Positions 9,150-18,016 of a stretch of 64,000 bases of DNA are shown piece by piece (position 1 is the first letter of the stretch; each line of letters starts with the position of its first letter). The stretch comes from Desulfonauticus submarinus (GTDB lineage: Bacteria > Desulfobacterota > Desulfovibrionia > Desulfovibrionales > Desulfonatronovibrionaceae). Under the pieces are notes generated by a model. The model ran no database searches. It was given only the letters and a program-made list of their open reading frames with translations, and was not told where the DNA came from. The position numbers and the translations under genes were made by a program. The DNA lies in contig NZ_FNIN01000001.1 in assembly GCF_900104045.1 (NCBI RefSeq), forward strand, positions 124,001 to 188,000, in the 5' to 3' direction.

Positions 9150-10370
9150 TTAGGCCCATTTTCTTTGATCTACTATTTTAGAAGATAGCGATTTTGAATG
9201 TATTTCCACTCCTGTAAGCAGTTTGATTTTTTCTTTAAATAATGAAACTAGATGAGTACTATTAAAATCTGTATTTGTTTCTATTTTCAAAGTTAATTTG
9301 TCTTTCTTATTAGGATTAGTAATAAGTAATTCCCATGATTTTATTTCAGGAAAAGCTTTTATTACTTCTGCTACTTGATGCTCATAAACAAACTGTCCTT
9401 TTACTTTTACAGTATTATCTGTTCTTCCTAAAATACCTACTAGTCGTGGACTTGTTCTACCACATGGGCAAGGACTAAAATCTAATTTAGATAAATCTCC
9501 TGTTCCTAGTCTAATTAGAGGATAGACAGAGGAAAAAGGCGTTACTACAACTTCTCCTATTTCTCCTGGAGGAAGTGGTTTTCCTGTATTTGGTTCACAT
9601 ATTTCTACCCAACAGCGAGTAGAAAGGTGCATTCCATTAGCGTGTTCGCATTCGTAAGCGATACAACCTACATCAGCTGTTCCATATCCTTGGCGCAGAG
9701 TAATATCGAACATATTTTCTACTTCCTTACGCAAAGAATTGGTAAGAATTTCAGCAGCGCTAAAGGCAACTCTTAAGTGAAAGTCATTTTTAAGATTTAA
9801 ACCTTTGCTTAGTGCCTTTTCCCCAATTGTTTTTAGATAAGAAGCCATTCCTACAAAGCCTGTTACTTTTAATTTGGTCATTATTTCTATTTGAATGTCA
9901 GTATTACCAGGTCCTGCAGGGATTATTGCACAACCAATTCTTCTAAGAGGCTGTTCTAACATGAGTCCTGCAGGAGTTAAATGATAGCTAAAGGTCATTT
10001 GAACTATATCTTTTGGTCTAAATCCCATGGCATAAAAAGCTTCAGCCCATCCCCAATAGTCAGGGTCATTTCCTTCTGGATCAAAAAGTGGCCCAGGCGA
10101 ATAATATATATGGGCAAGTTCGCCTATTTCTGTAGCTAAAAGATTTGAAAAGTGTTGTTCCTGAATATCGATAAGTTTTTTTTTAGGTAAAAAGGGAATA
10201 TTTTGAAAATCCTGCTCTGTTTCTATGGAAATATTTAAGTTAGATATTCTATTTTGAAATTCTTTAACTTTATGTTTGGCTAAATTTACTGTTTTTAAGA
10301 GGGTTCGAAATTTTTTTTCTCTTAATTCTTCCCATGGGATGGTTTCAAGGTCATGAAAAGTTTTGTTCAT
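9150..10370 (-). CDS. Phenylacetate-CoA ligase family (PaaK-like) adenylate-forming enzyme
   Basis: 406 residues from the ATG at 10370, preceded by AAGAGG seven bases upstream; a start at 10400 would overlap livF. Family signatures are YYSPGPLFDPEG, RQGYGTADVGCIAYEC, the hinge region VTPFSSVYPLIRLGTGDLS, CGRTSPRLVGILGR and the C-terminal catalytic region TVKVKGQFV. PaaK enzymes activate arylacetates with ATP and CoA. Slightly shorter than typical PaaK (about 430). It is the last gene of an operon with a Liv-type importer, so the ligase may trap or activate an imported aromatic or branched organic acid; in amino-acid fermenters such ligases act on arylacetyl-CoA. The substrate is inference. 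Confidence 0.85.
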   Translation of the reverse strand: MNKTFHDLETIPWEELREKKFRTLLKTVNLAKHKVKEFQNRISNLNISIETEQDFQNIPFLPKKKLIDIQEQHFSNLLATEIGELAHIYYSPGPLFDPEGNDPDYWGWAEAFYAMGFRPKDIVQMTFSYHLTPAGLMLEQPLRRIGCAIIPAGPGNTDIQIEIMTKLKVTGFVGMASYLKTIGEKALSKGLNLKNDFHLRVAFSAAEILTNSLRKEVENMFDITLRQGYGTADVGCIAYECEHANGMHLSTRCWVEICEPNTGKPLPPGEIGEVVVTPFSSVYPLIRLGTGDLSKLDFSPCPCGRTSPRLVGILGRTDNTVKVKGQFVYEHQVAEVIKAFPEIKSWELLITNPNKKDKLTLKIETNTDFNSTHLVSLFKEKIKLLTGVEIHSKSLSSKIVDQRKWA

Positions 10371-10390
10371 TTTTTTGCCTCTTTTTGGTA

Positions 10391-11185
10391 TTATAACCAT
10401 CTTTTTCTTCTACGATAATGTTTTACATTCCGATAGCTTTTTTTCTCTCCTCCATGTCCCATACCTAAATAAAATTCTCTTACATCAGGATTGTTGAGAA
10501 GTTCTTGAGCTTTGCCTTCCATTACAATTCTTCCATTTTCCATTATATAGGCAAAATCTGCAATATTCAAGGCAGCTCTTGCGTTTTGTTCTACTAAAAG
10601 GACAGATACTTGTTGTTCTTGATTGATTTTAGTTATTATTGCGAAGATTTCTTCTACTAAAAGAGGGGCAAGACCAAGGGATGGTTCATCTAATAATAGG
10701 AGTTTAGGGTTAGCCATAAGCGCTCTTCCAATAGCTAACATTTGTTGTTCTCCACCTGAGAGATATCCTGCCCATTGCTTGCGGCGTTCTTTTAATCTAG
10801 GAAAATAAGTATATACTTTTTCAAGATTTTTTTGAAAATTTTTAGGATTGGTATATGATCCACAGCGTAGATTTTCTTCTACAGTAAGTTCCTCAAAAAC
10901 ACGTCTTCCTTCCATGACTTGAAAAATACCTAAGCGAACTATTTTTTCTGGAGAAAAATTTTGTATTTCTTGATTGTGAAATAATATTTTCCCTTCGGTT
11001 ACTTCTCCATTTTCAGTTAAAAGTAACCCAGAAATTGCTTTTAATGTAGTTGTTTTGCCAGCACCATTAGCACCAAGAAGGGCTGTAATTTTGCCCTTCT
11101 TGGCTGTTAAAGATAATCCTTTTAGCACTAAAATGATTTGATCGTAAACAACTTCTACATTAGCAAGTTTTAAAATATTTTCCAT
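10391..11185 (-). CDS. livF: Branched-chain amino acid-type ABC transporter ATPase LivF
   Basis: 264 residues. Walker A GANGAGKTT, signature LSGGEQQ, Walker B LLLLDEPSLGLAP and the H-loop region VLLVEQNARAAL are all present. LivF is one of the two ATPases that power the HAAT family importers on the cytoplasmic face. The C-terminus carries a basic tail rich in Arg and Lys (SYRNVKHYRRRKRW) beyond the usual 235-240 residues. The tail's last codons lie beside the paaK-like start. The gene follows the binding-protein gene by four bases. Confidence 0.92.
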   Translation of the reverse strand: MENILKLANVEVVYDQIILVLKGLSLTAKKGKITALLGANGAGKTTTLKAISGLLLTENGEVTEGKILFHNQEIQNFSPEKIVRLGIFQVMEGRRVFEELTVEENLRCGSYTNPKNFQKNLEKVYTYFPRLKERRKQWAGYLSGGEQQMLAIGRALMANPKLLLLDEPSLGLAPLLVEEIFAIITKINQEQQVSVLLVEQNARAALNIADFAYIMENGRIVMEGKAQELLNNPDVREFYLGMGHGGEKKSYRNVKHYRRRKRWL

Positions 11186-11189
11186 AATC

Positions 11190-12359
11190 TTATTTGCCTA
11201 ACCATTCTTTTTTTCTTTTTAAATTAACTTGTTGAATAAATTTAAATTTTCCTTTTTCAATTTTGTAAATGAATACAGACATATTAGGTCGATGATCATC
11301 TGGAAAATAACTAATAGGAGGAGTTAAACCTAGGGGATTAAAATTTCTTAAATTTTCTAGAGCTTGTTTAATACGGGGACCAGAAATTTTTCCCTCTTTA
11401 GCTGCCATTTCGATTCCTTTGGCCATTACAAGCATAGAGGCAAAGCCTCTAATATAGTGAGTCATTTGAGGTTTATTTTGAGTTATTTGTTTTATTATTT
11501 TCATTCCAGGGACATCTTGACCATATATTGCAGCTGCTTGAAGAGAATACACTCCTTCTGCTGTGTTGCCTGCTAACTTAATTAAATTTTCATCTCCTCC
11601 CCAAATATTTACAAAGAAAACAGGATGAAAATTTAATTTTTTGGCATCTTTTAAAATTACTGCAGTAGAGGGAGTTGTGCCTCCAATCCAAACATAGTCT
11701 GGATTTTTTTTCTTTAAGCTTAAAAGCTGAGTAGTAGCGTCAATAGCCTTTAAACTAACATTTTCTTCTCCTACTATTTCATACCCAAGTTTTTGAGCAT
11801 AATTTTTGGCTGCAGGAATAGGAGCAAGTCCATAAGGATGATCTGGGTAAATAAAGGCTATACGAGGAGCTCTTTTTTGTTTCCAATTATCTTTAAAAAA
11901 TTTTAAAGCAGCTCTTAGTTGAGTTGAGTAGTCAGCTGCAATAAAAAAATTAAAAGGTGCTTTTTTGGGATTGGTTAAGTGGGCTGAATAAGAAGCAGAA
12001 AAAGTAGGTATTTTATCTCTTGCTACAAATCTTGTCAGGGCTTCTGTGTCTTGCGTACCCCATCCTTGAAGGGCTACAATATGTTCTTTTTTAACAAATC
12101 GTTTGTATGCACTAATTGCTTGTTGAGCATTATATGCATAATCTACTTGGATTGCTTTTATTTTGTATCCATTAATTCCGCCTTTACTGTTTAGATATTT
12201 TATACAATCCATAACTCCTTTAGCATAGGATCTGCCAACAGCAGAAGTAGGTCCGCTAAGATCAGATAGAACCCCTATTTTTATTTCTTTTGCCCATGCT
12301 ATAGAGAAAGTTAAATTTATACTTATAAACAACATTAACCAGAATCTTAATTTTTTCAT
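11190..12359 (-). CDS. Periplasmic substrate-binding protein of the Liv-type ABC importer
   Basis: 389 residues. A signal peptide (MKKLRFWLMLFISINLTFSIAWA) precedes KEIKIGVLSDLSGPTS, the standard start of the type I periplasmic binding fold of LivJ/LivK relatives; family landmarks include YNAQQAISAYKRFV and the second-lobe RIAFIYPDHPYG. Such proteins capture amino acids, amides or small acids for the LivHMGF channel. This member is longer than LivK (about 345 mature residues) and resembles the variants often paired with CoA ligases, so the ligand need not be a branched-chain amino acid. Good ribosome-binding site (GGGGAGG) upstream of 12359. Confidence 0.88.
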   Translation of the reverse strand: MKKLRFWLMLFISINLTFSIAWAKEIKIGVLSDLSGPTSAVGRSYAKGVMDCIKYLNSKGGINGYKIKAIQVDYAYNAQQAISAYKRFVKKEHIVALQGWGTQDTEALTRFVARDKIPTFSASYSAHLTNPKKAPFNFFIAADYSTQLRAALKFFKDNWKQKRAPRIAFIYPDHPYGLAPIPAAKNYAQKLGYEIVGEENVSLKAIDATTQLLSLKKKNPDYVWIGGTTPSTAVILKDAKKLNFHPVFFVNIWGGDENLIKLAGNTAEGVYSLQAAAIYGQDVPGMKIIKQITQNKPQMTHYIRGFASMLVMAKGIEMAAKEGKISGPRIKQALENLRNFNPLGLTPPISYFPDDHRPNMSVFIYKIEKGKFKFIQQVNLKRKKEWLGK

Positions 12360-12402
12360 AAAAACCTCCCCAAATTTTTAGTTAATAAAAAGTTAATAAA
12401 AT

Positions 12403-13452
12403 TTAGTGTGCAAAAGGATAAAGTTTAAAATAAGACTTTATAAGGTGCCATCTATGGGCTAAGCCTTCTGGTTCAAATATTAAAAATAAAATTAAAATAA
12501 GACCGAATATTCCTTCTTTTAGACCTAGGACATAGGTACTTATATCAGGAAACATAGAACTTAAATTTTGTGAAATAATAGAAAGTAATTCTGGTAAAAG
12601 CGTGATAAACACTGCTCCCATAATACTTCCTAACACTTTTCCAAGACCGCCAATAATAATCATAGCAAGATAAGATATAGATAATCCTACTCCAAACTGT
12701 TCTGGGGTGATGTACATAGAATAACTTGCCCATAGTCCACCAGCTATGCCTGCAAAAAAAGAGCTTATGCCAAATGCATAGAGTTTATACTGAAATAGAT
12801 TAATCCCTATAACTTCTGCTGAAAGATAAAAGTCTCTAATAGAAACAAAAGCCCTCCCTAATTTCGTACGCATAATATTGGTTATAAAAAGAGTAGTTAT
12901 AGTCACAAAACCGAGAAGAAGATAAAACATTTTTGAGTCATTATCTAAATAAATTCCTAAGATAGTAGGAGAGTCGATGGCAAGTCCATTAGAGCCTCCA
13001 GTTATACTATCCCAGTGAAGGAAGATATATTCTAATATAAGTTGAGCTGCCAAAGTAGATATAGCTAAATATATACCTTTTAAGCGTAATGAGGGTAGTC
13101 CAAAAATCATGCCTATTAAAGCTGTTATAAGACCTCCTAAGAGAAGAGCAAGGAAGAAGTTTAAGCCTAGATTTAAGAAAAAAGCAGTGGCATATGCGCC
13201 TACTCCAATAAAGGCTCCATGTCCTAAAGAAATTTGTCCACAACTACCTGTTAGTAAATTTAGAGATACAGCCCCTATTATAGCTATAAAGATTAAATTA
13301 AAAAGAGATAGAATATAAGAATCACATATATACGGAGCAAATACTAGAAATAAAAAAAATAGAATAAAAGATATTTTTTGGAATCTACTTGGAAATATTT
13401 GATTTTCTTCTGAGTAACTTTCAAAAAAAAGTCCGCATTTATTTGTTTTCAT
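12403..13452 (-). CDS. livM: Liv-type ABC transporter permease LivM
   Basis: 349 residues, many hydrophobic segments. The family signature LTGSCGQISLGHGAFIGVGAYATA lies near residue 70, and a further conserved permease loop follows later (GIAGGLWASY). LivM and LivH together form the membrane channel of the importer. Its ATG overlaps the livH stop by four bases, so the two are translationally coupled. Confidence 0.93.
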   Translation of the reverse strand: MKTNKCGLFFESYSEENQIFPSRFQKISFILFFLFLVFAPYICDSYILSLFNLIFIAIIGAVSLNLLTGSCGQISLGHGAFIGVGAYATAFFLNLGLNFFLALLLGGLITALIGMIFGLPSLRLKGIYLAISTLAAQLILEYIFLHWDSITGGSNGLAIDSPTILGIYLDNDSKMFYLLLGFVTITTLFITNIMRTKLGRAFVSIRDFYLSAEVIGINLFQYKLYAFGISSFFAGIAGGLWASYSMYITPEQFGVGLSISYLAMIIIGGLGKVLGSIMGAVFITLLPELLSIISQNLSSMFPDISTYVLGLKEGIFGLILILFLIFEPEGLAHRWHLIKSYFKLYPFAH

Positions 13453-14336
13453 ATTCTTTCTACCTCATGACTACCAAAAAGTCCGTAGGGTTTTACCATT
13501 AAAATAATTACCAAGATAATAAAGGAAGCTACTTCTTTCACTCCGCCTAAATGTAAAAACTCTTTAGCAAGACCATCACAAATATTTTCTAATACACCTA
13601 TAATAAGTCCGCCTAGAGCAGCTCCTAGTAAACTATCTAAACCACCTAAAATCACTGCTGGAAAAACTTTTAGGCCCAAGGAACCCAATTCAGAATTTAT
13701 TCCATTGATATTACCTAAAATAATTCCTCCTATTGAGGAAACTACACAAGCAATGCACCAAGAAAGGGCAAAGATATTTTTTATTCCTATACCCATAGAC
13801 TGAGCAGCCTGTTGATCAAAGGCTGTAGCCCGCATGGCAATGCCTAGGGTAGAAAACTTAAAGAATAAAGAAAATATAATGAGAAGAAGGATAGAGAGGA
13901 TAAAGGCAGCTATATAAACTGGAGCTATGGGTAAATTAAAAATAAAAATAGGAGTATTAGGCAAAACCTGAGGATAAACTCGAATTTGTGTTCCCCAAAT
14001 AACTTGCACAATAGCCTTTAATACAGATGATAATCCAATTGTTACCATAATAACACTAATTATTGGTTCTCCTATAAGAGGACGTAATACCATCTTTTCT
14101 ATACATAAACCTAATATAATAGAAAATAATAAAGTCATAATAAATGATATCCAAAATGGTAGGCCTATTTGTACAGTAAGGGCAAAACAAATATAAGCAC
14201 CTACCATAACTAATTCTCCTTGAGCAAAATTGACCACTTTTGTAGCTTTATAAATAATAACAAACCCAAGAGCTACTAAAGAATATATACTTCCTATTAC
14301 TAATCCATTTATAAATAGTTGTAGATAATATTCCAT
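13449..14336 (-). CDS. livH: Liv-type ABC transporter permease LivH
   Basis: 295 residues, the normal family length, with about eight hydrophobic segments. The N-terminal signature is NGLVIGSIYSLVALGFVII followed by KATKVVNFAQGELVMVGAY, diagnostic of LivH-type permeases. It starts two bases after the stop of the acyl-CoA ligase gene, so transporter and ligase are made from one message. Confidence 0.94.
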   Translation of the reverse strand: MEYYLQLFINGLVIGSIYSLVALGFVIIYKATKVVNFAQGELVMVGAYICFALTVQIGLPFWISFIMTLLFSIILGLCIEKMVLRPLIGEPIISVIMVTIGLSSVLKAIVQVIWGTQIRVYPQVLPNTPIFIFNLPIAPVYIAAFILSILLLIIFSLFFKFSTLGIAMRATAFDQQAAQSMGIGIKNIFALSWCIACVVSSIGGIILGNINGINSELGSLGLKVFPAVILGGLDSLLGAALGGLIIGVLENICDGLAKEFLHLGGVKEVASFIILVIILMVKPYGLFGSHEVERI

Positions 14337-14338
14337 TT

Positions 14339-16231
14339 TTACTCCAATTTTCTTATTTTTATTTCTCCTTTAAAGAGTTTTTTACTGCCATCTTGATAAA
14401 CTATTTCTGTTTCTAAAATAGTCTTATTTTTATTTTCATACATTGCGTCAATAAGTTTTTTATAACGTTCTGCAACAAATTTACGGCGAATTTTTTTTGT
14501 TCTAGTTAATTCTCCATCATCAGCATCTAATTCTTTAAAAAGTAAGGCAAAAGATTTTATTTGGATATTTTGAGGCAATGTTTTATTGATTGAGGAAATT
14601 TCTTTTTCTATTAATGCATAAATTTCTGGTTTAGATGCTAAGTCTTGATAGGTGGTATAAGTAATTAATTTTTGTTCAGCAAAACGTCCAACAATGTCCA
14701 TATCAATACAAATAATGGCTACGATAAAATCTTTACCTTCTCCTATAACCATTGCTTCTTTAATATAAGGAGAAAATTTTAATTTGTTTTCCAAGAATTG
14801 AGGGGAAAATTTTGTTCCATTTTTAAGATGCATAACATCTTTTAAACGATCTATTACAACTAATTGTCCATTTTCTTTAAAGTATCCTGCATCACCAGAC
14901 TTTAACCAACCACTTTCCAAGGTTTCTTCTGTAGCCTTTTTATTTTTATAATATCCTTTAAACACTGCAGGACTTTTAGAAAGGATTTCTCCTTGTTGAG
15001 AGATTTTGATTTGAGTTTCCGGGATAGGTTCGCCTACGGTATCAAAATCTATTTTTTTATTTCTGTGAATACAAGAGATGCCAGAAATTTCTGTTTGTCC
15101 ATATATTTGCTTTAGGTTTATTCCCAGGGCATGAAAGAATCTGAAAGTATCAGGGCCAAGTGCTGCTCCACCAGTAGACGCAGATCGTATCCTAGAAAAT
15201 CCTAATCTATCTCTTAAGGCTCTAAATAAAAAAAGATTTGCTAAAAAATATTTTAACTTAGTTATTATAGATAGAGGTTGTTGATTTAATATTTTATCTG
15301 CATATTCTACTCCCCATGGATAAAAAAGATTAAATAAAAATCTTTTTAGAGGAGTAGTTTCCATAATTTTGACTTGAACTTTGGCAGCTAAATTTTCCCA
15401 TACCCTAGGCGGAGAAAATATTAAATGAGGACCAATTTCTCTTATATTTTCCTGAACAGTATCTGGTTCTTCAGGGAAGTTGACACAAAAACCAAAGAGT
15501 AAGGCAGAAGCTGTTGCCATCATTTGTTCTCCCATCCAAGCTAATGGCAAAAAGGAAACAAACTCGTCAGAAGGATATTTGGGATCAACCAGCCCTAAAT
15601 TCCAGGCCATTGAAAGAAGATTGACATGAGATAACATCGCCAACTTAGGTTTCCCTGTAGTTCCAGAAGTAGTTGCTATAAGACATATATCTTCTGGATG
15701 GGTATTCTTTGCCCATTTAGGGAATAAATGTGATTCTGATTCACCTAGTTTCTCAACTTTTTTAAAGTCTAGAAGTCCATCTACTTGATAATTATGTAAT
15801 CCTTTGGAATCGTGGTATATTATATATTTTAAGTGTGGCAGGTCGTTGCGGATACTTAAAATTTTATCTACTTGCTCTTGATCTTCTGCTACTACTACTT
15901 TAGCTTGAGTGAGTTCAAAGATATACTTTATTTCAGATGCCTGGGCATCCTGATATAGTCCTAAAGCAATTCCTTTTAAAGATTGAATTGCTATTTCTGC
16001 AAAAAGCCACTCTGGTCTGTTATCTCCAATTAAGATTAAAATATCATCTTGCTTTAGTCCTAGTTTTTTTAACCCAGCGGCAAAAGAGGCTGTGTGTTGG
16101 TAGTAATTATCCCAGGAAAATTTTTGCCAGATACCCAAATATTTTTCTCTTAAGGCAGTTTTATTAGGCCATTTTTGAGCATTTTTAAGTAAAAGTTGGG
16201 GTAAAGTAGTGTAGTAAGGTTTGCTCTCCAT
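14339..16231 (-). CDS. Long-chain acyl-CoA synthetase-like AMP-forming ligase (FAA1/FadD15 type)
   Basis: 630 residues. The AMP-binding motif is TTSGTTGKPKLAMLSH near residue 188; LPLAWMGEQMM, IRSASTGGAALGPDTFRFF and QIYGQTEISGI are further adenylate-forming signatures. The catalytic region SGDAGYFKENGQLVVIDRLKD is intact. This long form is typical of membrane-associated FAA1-like synthetases. It lies inside the Liv importer operon between livG and livH, an arrangement repeatedly seen for this subfamily. That suggests it activates the imported acid, perhaps a branched or aromatic acid rather than a fatty acid (inference). Confidence 0.88.
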   Translation of the reverse strand: MESKPYYTTLPQLLLKNAQKWPNKTALREKYLGIWQKFSWDNYYQHTASFAAGLKKLGLKQDDILILIGDNRPEWLFAEIAIQSLKGIALGLYQDAQASEIKYIFELTQAKVVVAEDQEQVDKILSIRNDLPHLKYIIYHDSKGLHNYQVDGLLDFKKVEKLGESESHLFPKWAKNTHPEDICLIATTSGTTGKPKLAMLSHVNLLSMAWNLGLVDPKYPSDEFVSFLPLAWMGEQMMATASALLFGFCVNFPEEPDTVQENIREIGPHLIFSPPRVWENLAAKVQVKIMETTPLKRFLFNLFYPWGVEYADKILNQQPLSIITKLKYFLANLFLFRALRDRLGFSRIRSASTGGAALGPDTFRFFHALGINLKQIYGQTEISGISCIHRNKKIDFDTVGEPIPETQIKISQQGEILSKSPAVFKGYYKNKKATEETLESGWLKSGDAGYFKENGQLVVIDRLKDVMHLKNGTKFSPQFLENKLKFSPYIKEAMVIGEGKDFIVAIICIDMDIVGRFAEQKLITYTTYQDLASKPEIYALIEKEISSINKTLPQNIQIKSFALLFKELDADDGELTRTKKIRRKFVAERYKKLIDAMYENKNKTILETEIVYQDGSKKLFKGEIKIRKLE

Positions 16232-16235
16232 AAAA

Positions 16236-17030
16236 TTAACGTCCTGTAAACAAACTGTCTTCTTCTCCTAAATAAGCTGCAATAACTTTAGGGTTTTTTT
16301 GAATTTCTTTTGGAGTTCCTGTAGCTAATACTTGTCCAAAATCTAAAACCACAATAGAATCGGAAATATCCATAACCACTCCCATATCATGTTCTACTAG
16401 TAAAATACTAATGCCCCATTCTTCATTTATGTCTAAAATATAGCGTGCCATATCTTCGGTTTCTTCTAAGTTCATTCCAGCCATTGGTTCATCTAATAAT
16501 AGAAGAGTTGGGTTTAGAGCTAATGCCCGACCTAATTCTACTCTTTTTTGTACTCCATATGGCAAAGAGCCTGCTATTTTATGGCGATAAGGCGAAAGAT
16601 TTAAGAAATCTATAATTTTTTCTATATCTCTTCTATGAGTTTCTTCTATTTTTTTTGCCTTTCCAAAATAAAACATGGAGGCTAATAGCCCATAGTTTAA
16701 ATGAGTATGCCTTCCTACCATTAAATTTTCTAATACTGTAAGTCCTTTGAATAAAGCAATATTCTGAAATGTTCTTGCAAGACCTAACTTAGCCCGTTTG
16801 TAAGGAGGTAGCTGCAATATATTTTGACCATTTAAAGTTATTTTTCCTCTGTCTGGTTTGTATCGCCCACTAATGCAATTTAACATGCTGGTTTTACCAG
16901 CTCCATTTGGACCAATAAGAGAGACAATCTGTCCTTTTTTAATTTTAAAACTTACACTAACTAAGGCTGCAATGCCTTTAAAAGTAAGAGTTATTTTATC
17001 TACTGTTAATAAATTTACATTTTTTCCCAT
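16236..17030 (-). CDS. livG: Branched-chain amino acid-type ABC transporter ATPase LivG
   Basis: 264 residues. Walker A GPNGAGKTS, Walker B LLLLDEPMAGMN and the H-loop LLVEHDMGVVM are clear. The signature motif is unusual: the family LSYGxQR appears here as LPYGVQKRVE. The LivG-specific insert around FQNIALFKGLTVLENLMVGRH is present. It pairs with LivF to energise the importer. Its start overlaps the upstream CBS-ACT gene by 16 bases. Confidence 0.92.
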   Translation of the reverse strand: MGKNVNLLTVDKITLTFKGIAALVSVSFKIKKGQIVSLIGPNGAGKTSMLNCISGRYKPDRGKITLNGQNILQLPPYKRAKLGLARTFQNIALFKGLTVLENLMVGRHTHLNYGLLASMFYFGKAKKIEETHRRDIEKIIDFLNLSPYRHKIAGSLPYGVQKRVELGRALALNPTLLLLDEPMAGMNLEETEDMARYILDINEEWGISILLVEHDMGVVMDISDSIVVLDFGQVLATGTPKEIQKNPKVIAAYLGEEDSLFTGR

Positions 17031-17674
17031 TCTTTACCAAAATCCTCTGGGCCAACAACTTTATATTTTCTTTTTAACAATTCTTTTAGAATAGGAGTTG
17101 GATCTTCTGTTTGTACTCTAAAAACAACCATTCTTTTGTTGGCATGAAAAAATGTACCTGTTGAAATAATACTTATATTTAAATCTGCTATTAATTTAGA
17201 AACTTCTGCTATAACTCCTGTTCTATCTTCTACTTCAAATGCAATTCTAGATCCTCCTTGCATGAGTCCCATTTCTTCTACTAAGACTTCTAACATAACA
17301 GAACGATTAATATAACCAATAAGCTTATTTTTGCTGTTTACCACAGCTAAACCAGGTAGATTTTTTTCATACATTAATTGGGCTGCTAGCTCTATTTCTG
17401 TGGATGGATGTACGCTAATTAAGTCAGTTCGAATTAATTTATCAATAGTTAGTTTTGTTAAAAGATAGTTTATTTCATGCCTACTTAAAGAAGTAGCAGG
17501 AGAAGGAAGTGCAGCTCGAACATCTTCTTTCCGAATATATCCTACTAATTTGCTTTTATCCTTTACTAATAACATCCACAGTCGCTTTTCTTCCATGATT
17601 TTATCTGCGTCCAAGATCAAATCATTTGGAGATAGCGTGGGGAAGTTAGTTAGCATTTTTAATCCTACATACAT
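17015..17674 (-). CDS. CBS-pair plus ACT domain protein (AcuB-like), putative ligand sensor
   Basis: 219 residues. Two CBS motifs, about residues 8-70 and 75-135 (the second around TDLISVHPSTEIELAAQL), precede an ACT domain from about 142 (IAFEVEDRTGVIAEVSKL). CBS pairs bind adenine nucleotides and ACT domains usually bind amino acids. It is the first gene of the Liv/ligase operon and has the strongest ribosome-binding site there (AGGAGG, five to six bases before the ATG). A regulatory role sensing energy state and an amino acid for the transporter or ligases is plausible but unproven. AcuB-like proteins have been linked to acetoin/acyl-CoA metabolism by context only. Confidence 0.8.
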   Translation of the reverse strand: MYVGLKMLTNFPTLSPNDLILDADKIMEEKRLWMLLVKDKSKLVGYIRKEDVRAALPSPATSLSRHEINYLLTKLTIDKLIRTDLISVHPSTEIELAAQLMYEKNLPGLAVVNSKNKLIGYINRSVMLEVLVEEMGLMQGGSRIAFEVEDRTGVIAEVSKLIADLNISIISTGTFFHANKRMVVFRVQTEDPTPILKELLKRKYKVVGPEDFGKEWEKM

Positions 17675-18016
17675 AATGTCCTCCTTATAAGAAAAAATTT
17701 TGAGTAAAGCTAAAAAAAACTAGTTAATGGTTAATATTAATCTATAATTGGCAAGATTCAAAGTTTTTTTGGTAAAAAAGCAAATTAGAGGTTTAAAGTT
17801 TGAATTTTGTCTAATGACTTTGTTTTTCTATAACTGTCTTATGTAGTTGTTGAATTAGGGTGAGGTTTATTAGTTAATTAGCGAATTTTTTTGTAATTTT
17901 TTTTATTTTTTCTTGACTTTATTTTTTTTTATTGCACAAAATAATAACCAAAATATAAGAAAAAGTTGTTTGTCTGTAAAATAGTTTAGATAACCTTAAA
18001 AAATGAGGTTAGTGCT
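17675..18016. other. 342-base divergent intergenic region
   Basis: The region separates the minus-strand Liv/ligase operon from the plus-strand histidine kinase operon and is extremely AT-rich with long T-runs. On the plus strand TTGACT (17913-17918) and CAAAAT (17937-17942), 18 bases apart, form a weak promoter candidate for the kinase. On the minus strand the CBS-ACT leader contains the short palindrome TTAATATTAA near 17735. No open frame, RNA gene or convincing operator is visible. Confidence 0.5.

Noticed and set aside
13109-13318. Plus-strand frame inside livM
   Set aside because: Antisense shadow of a conserved permease with no domain of its own.
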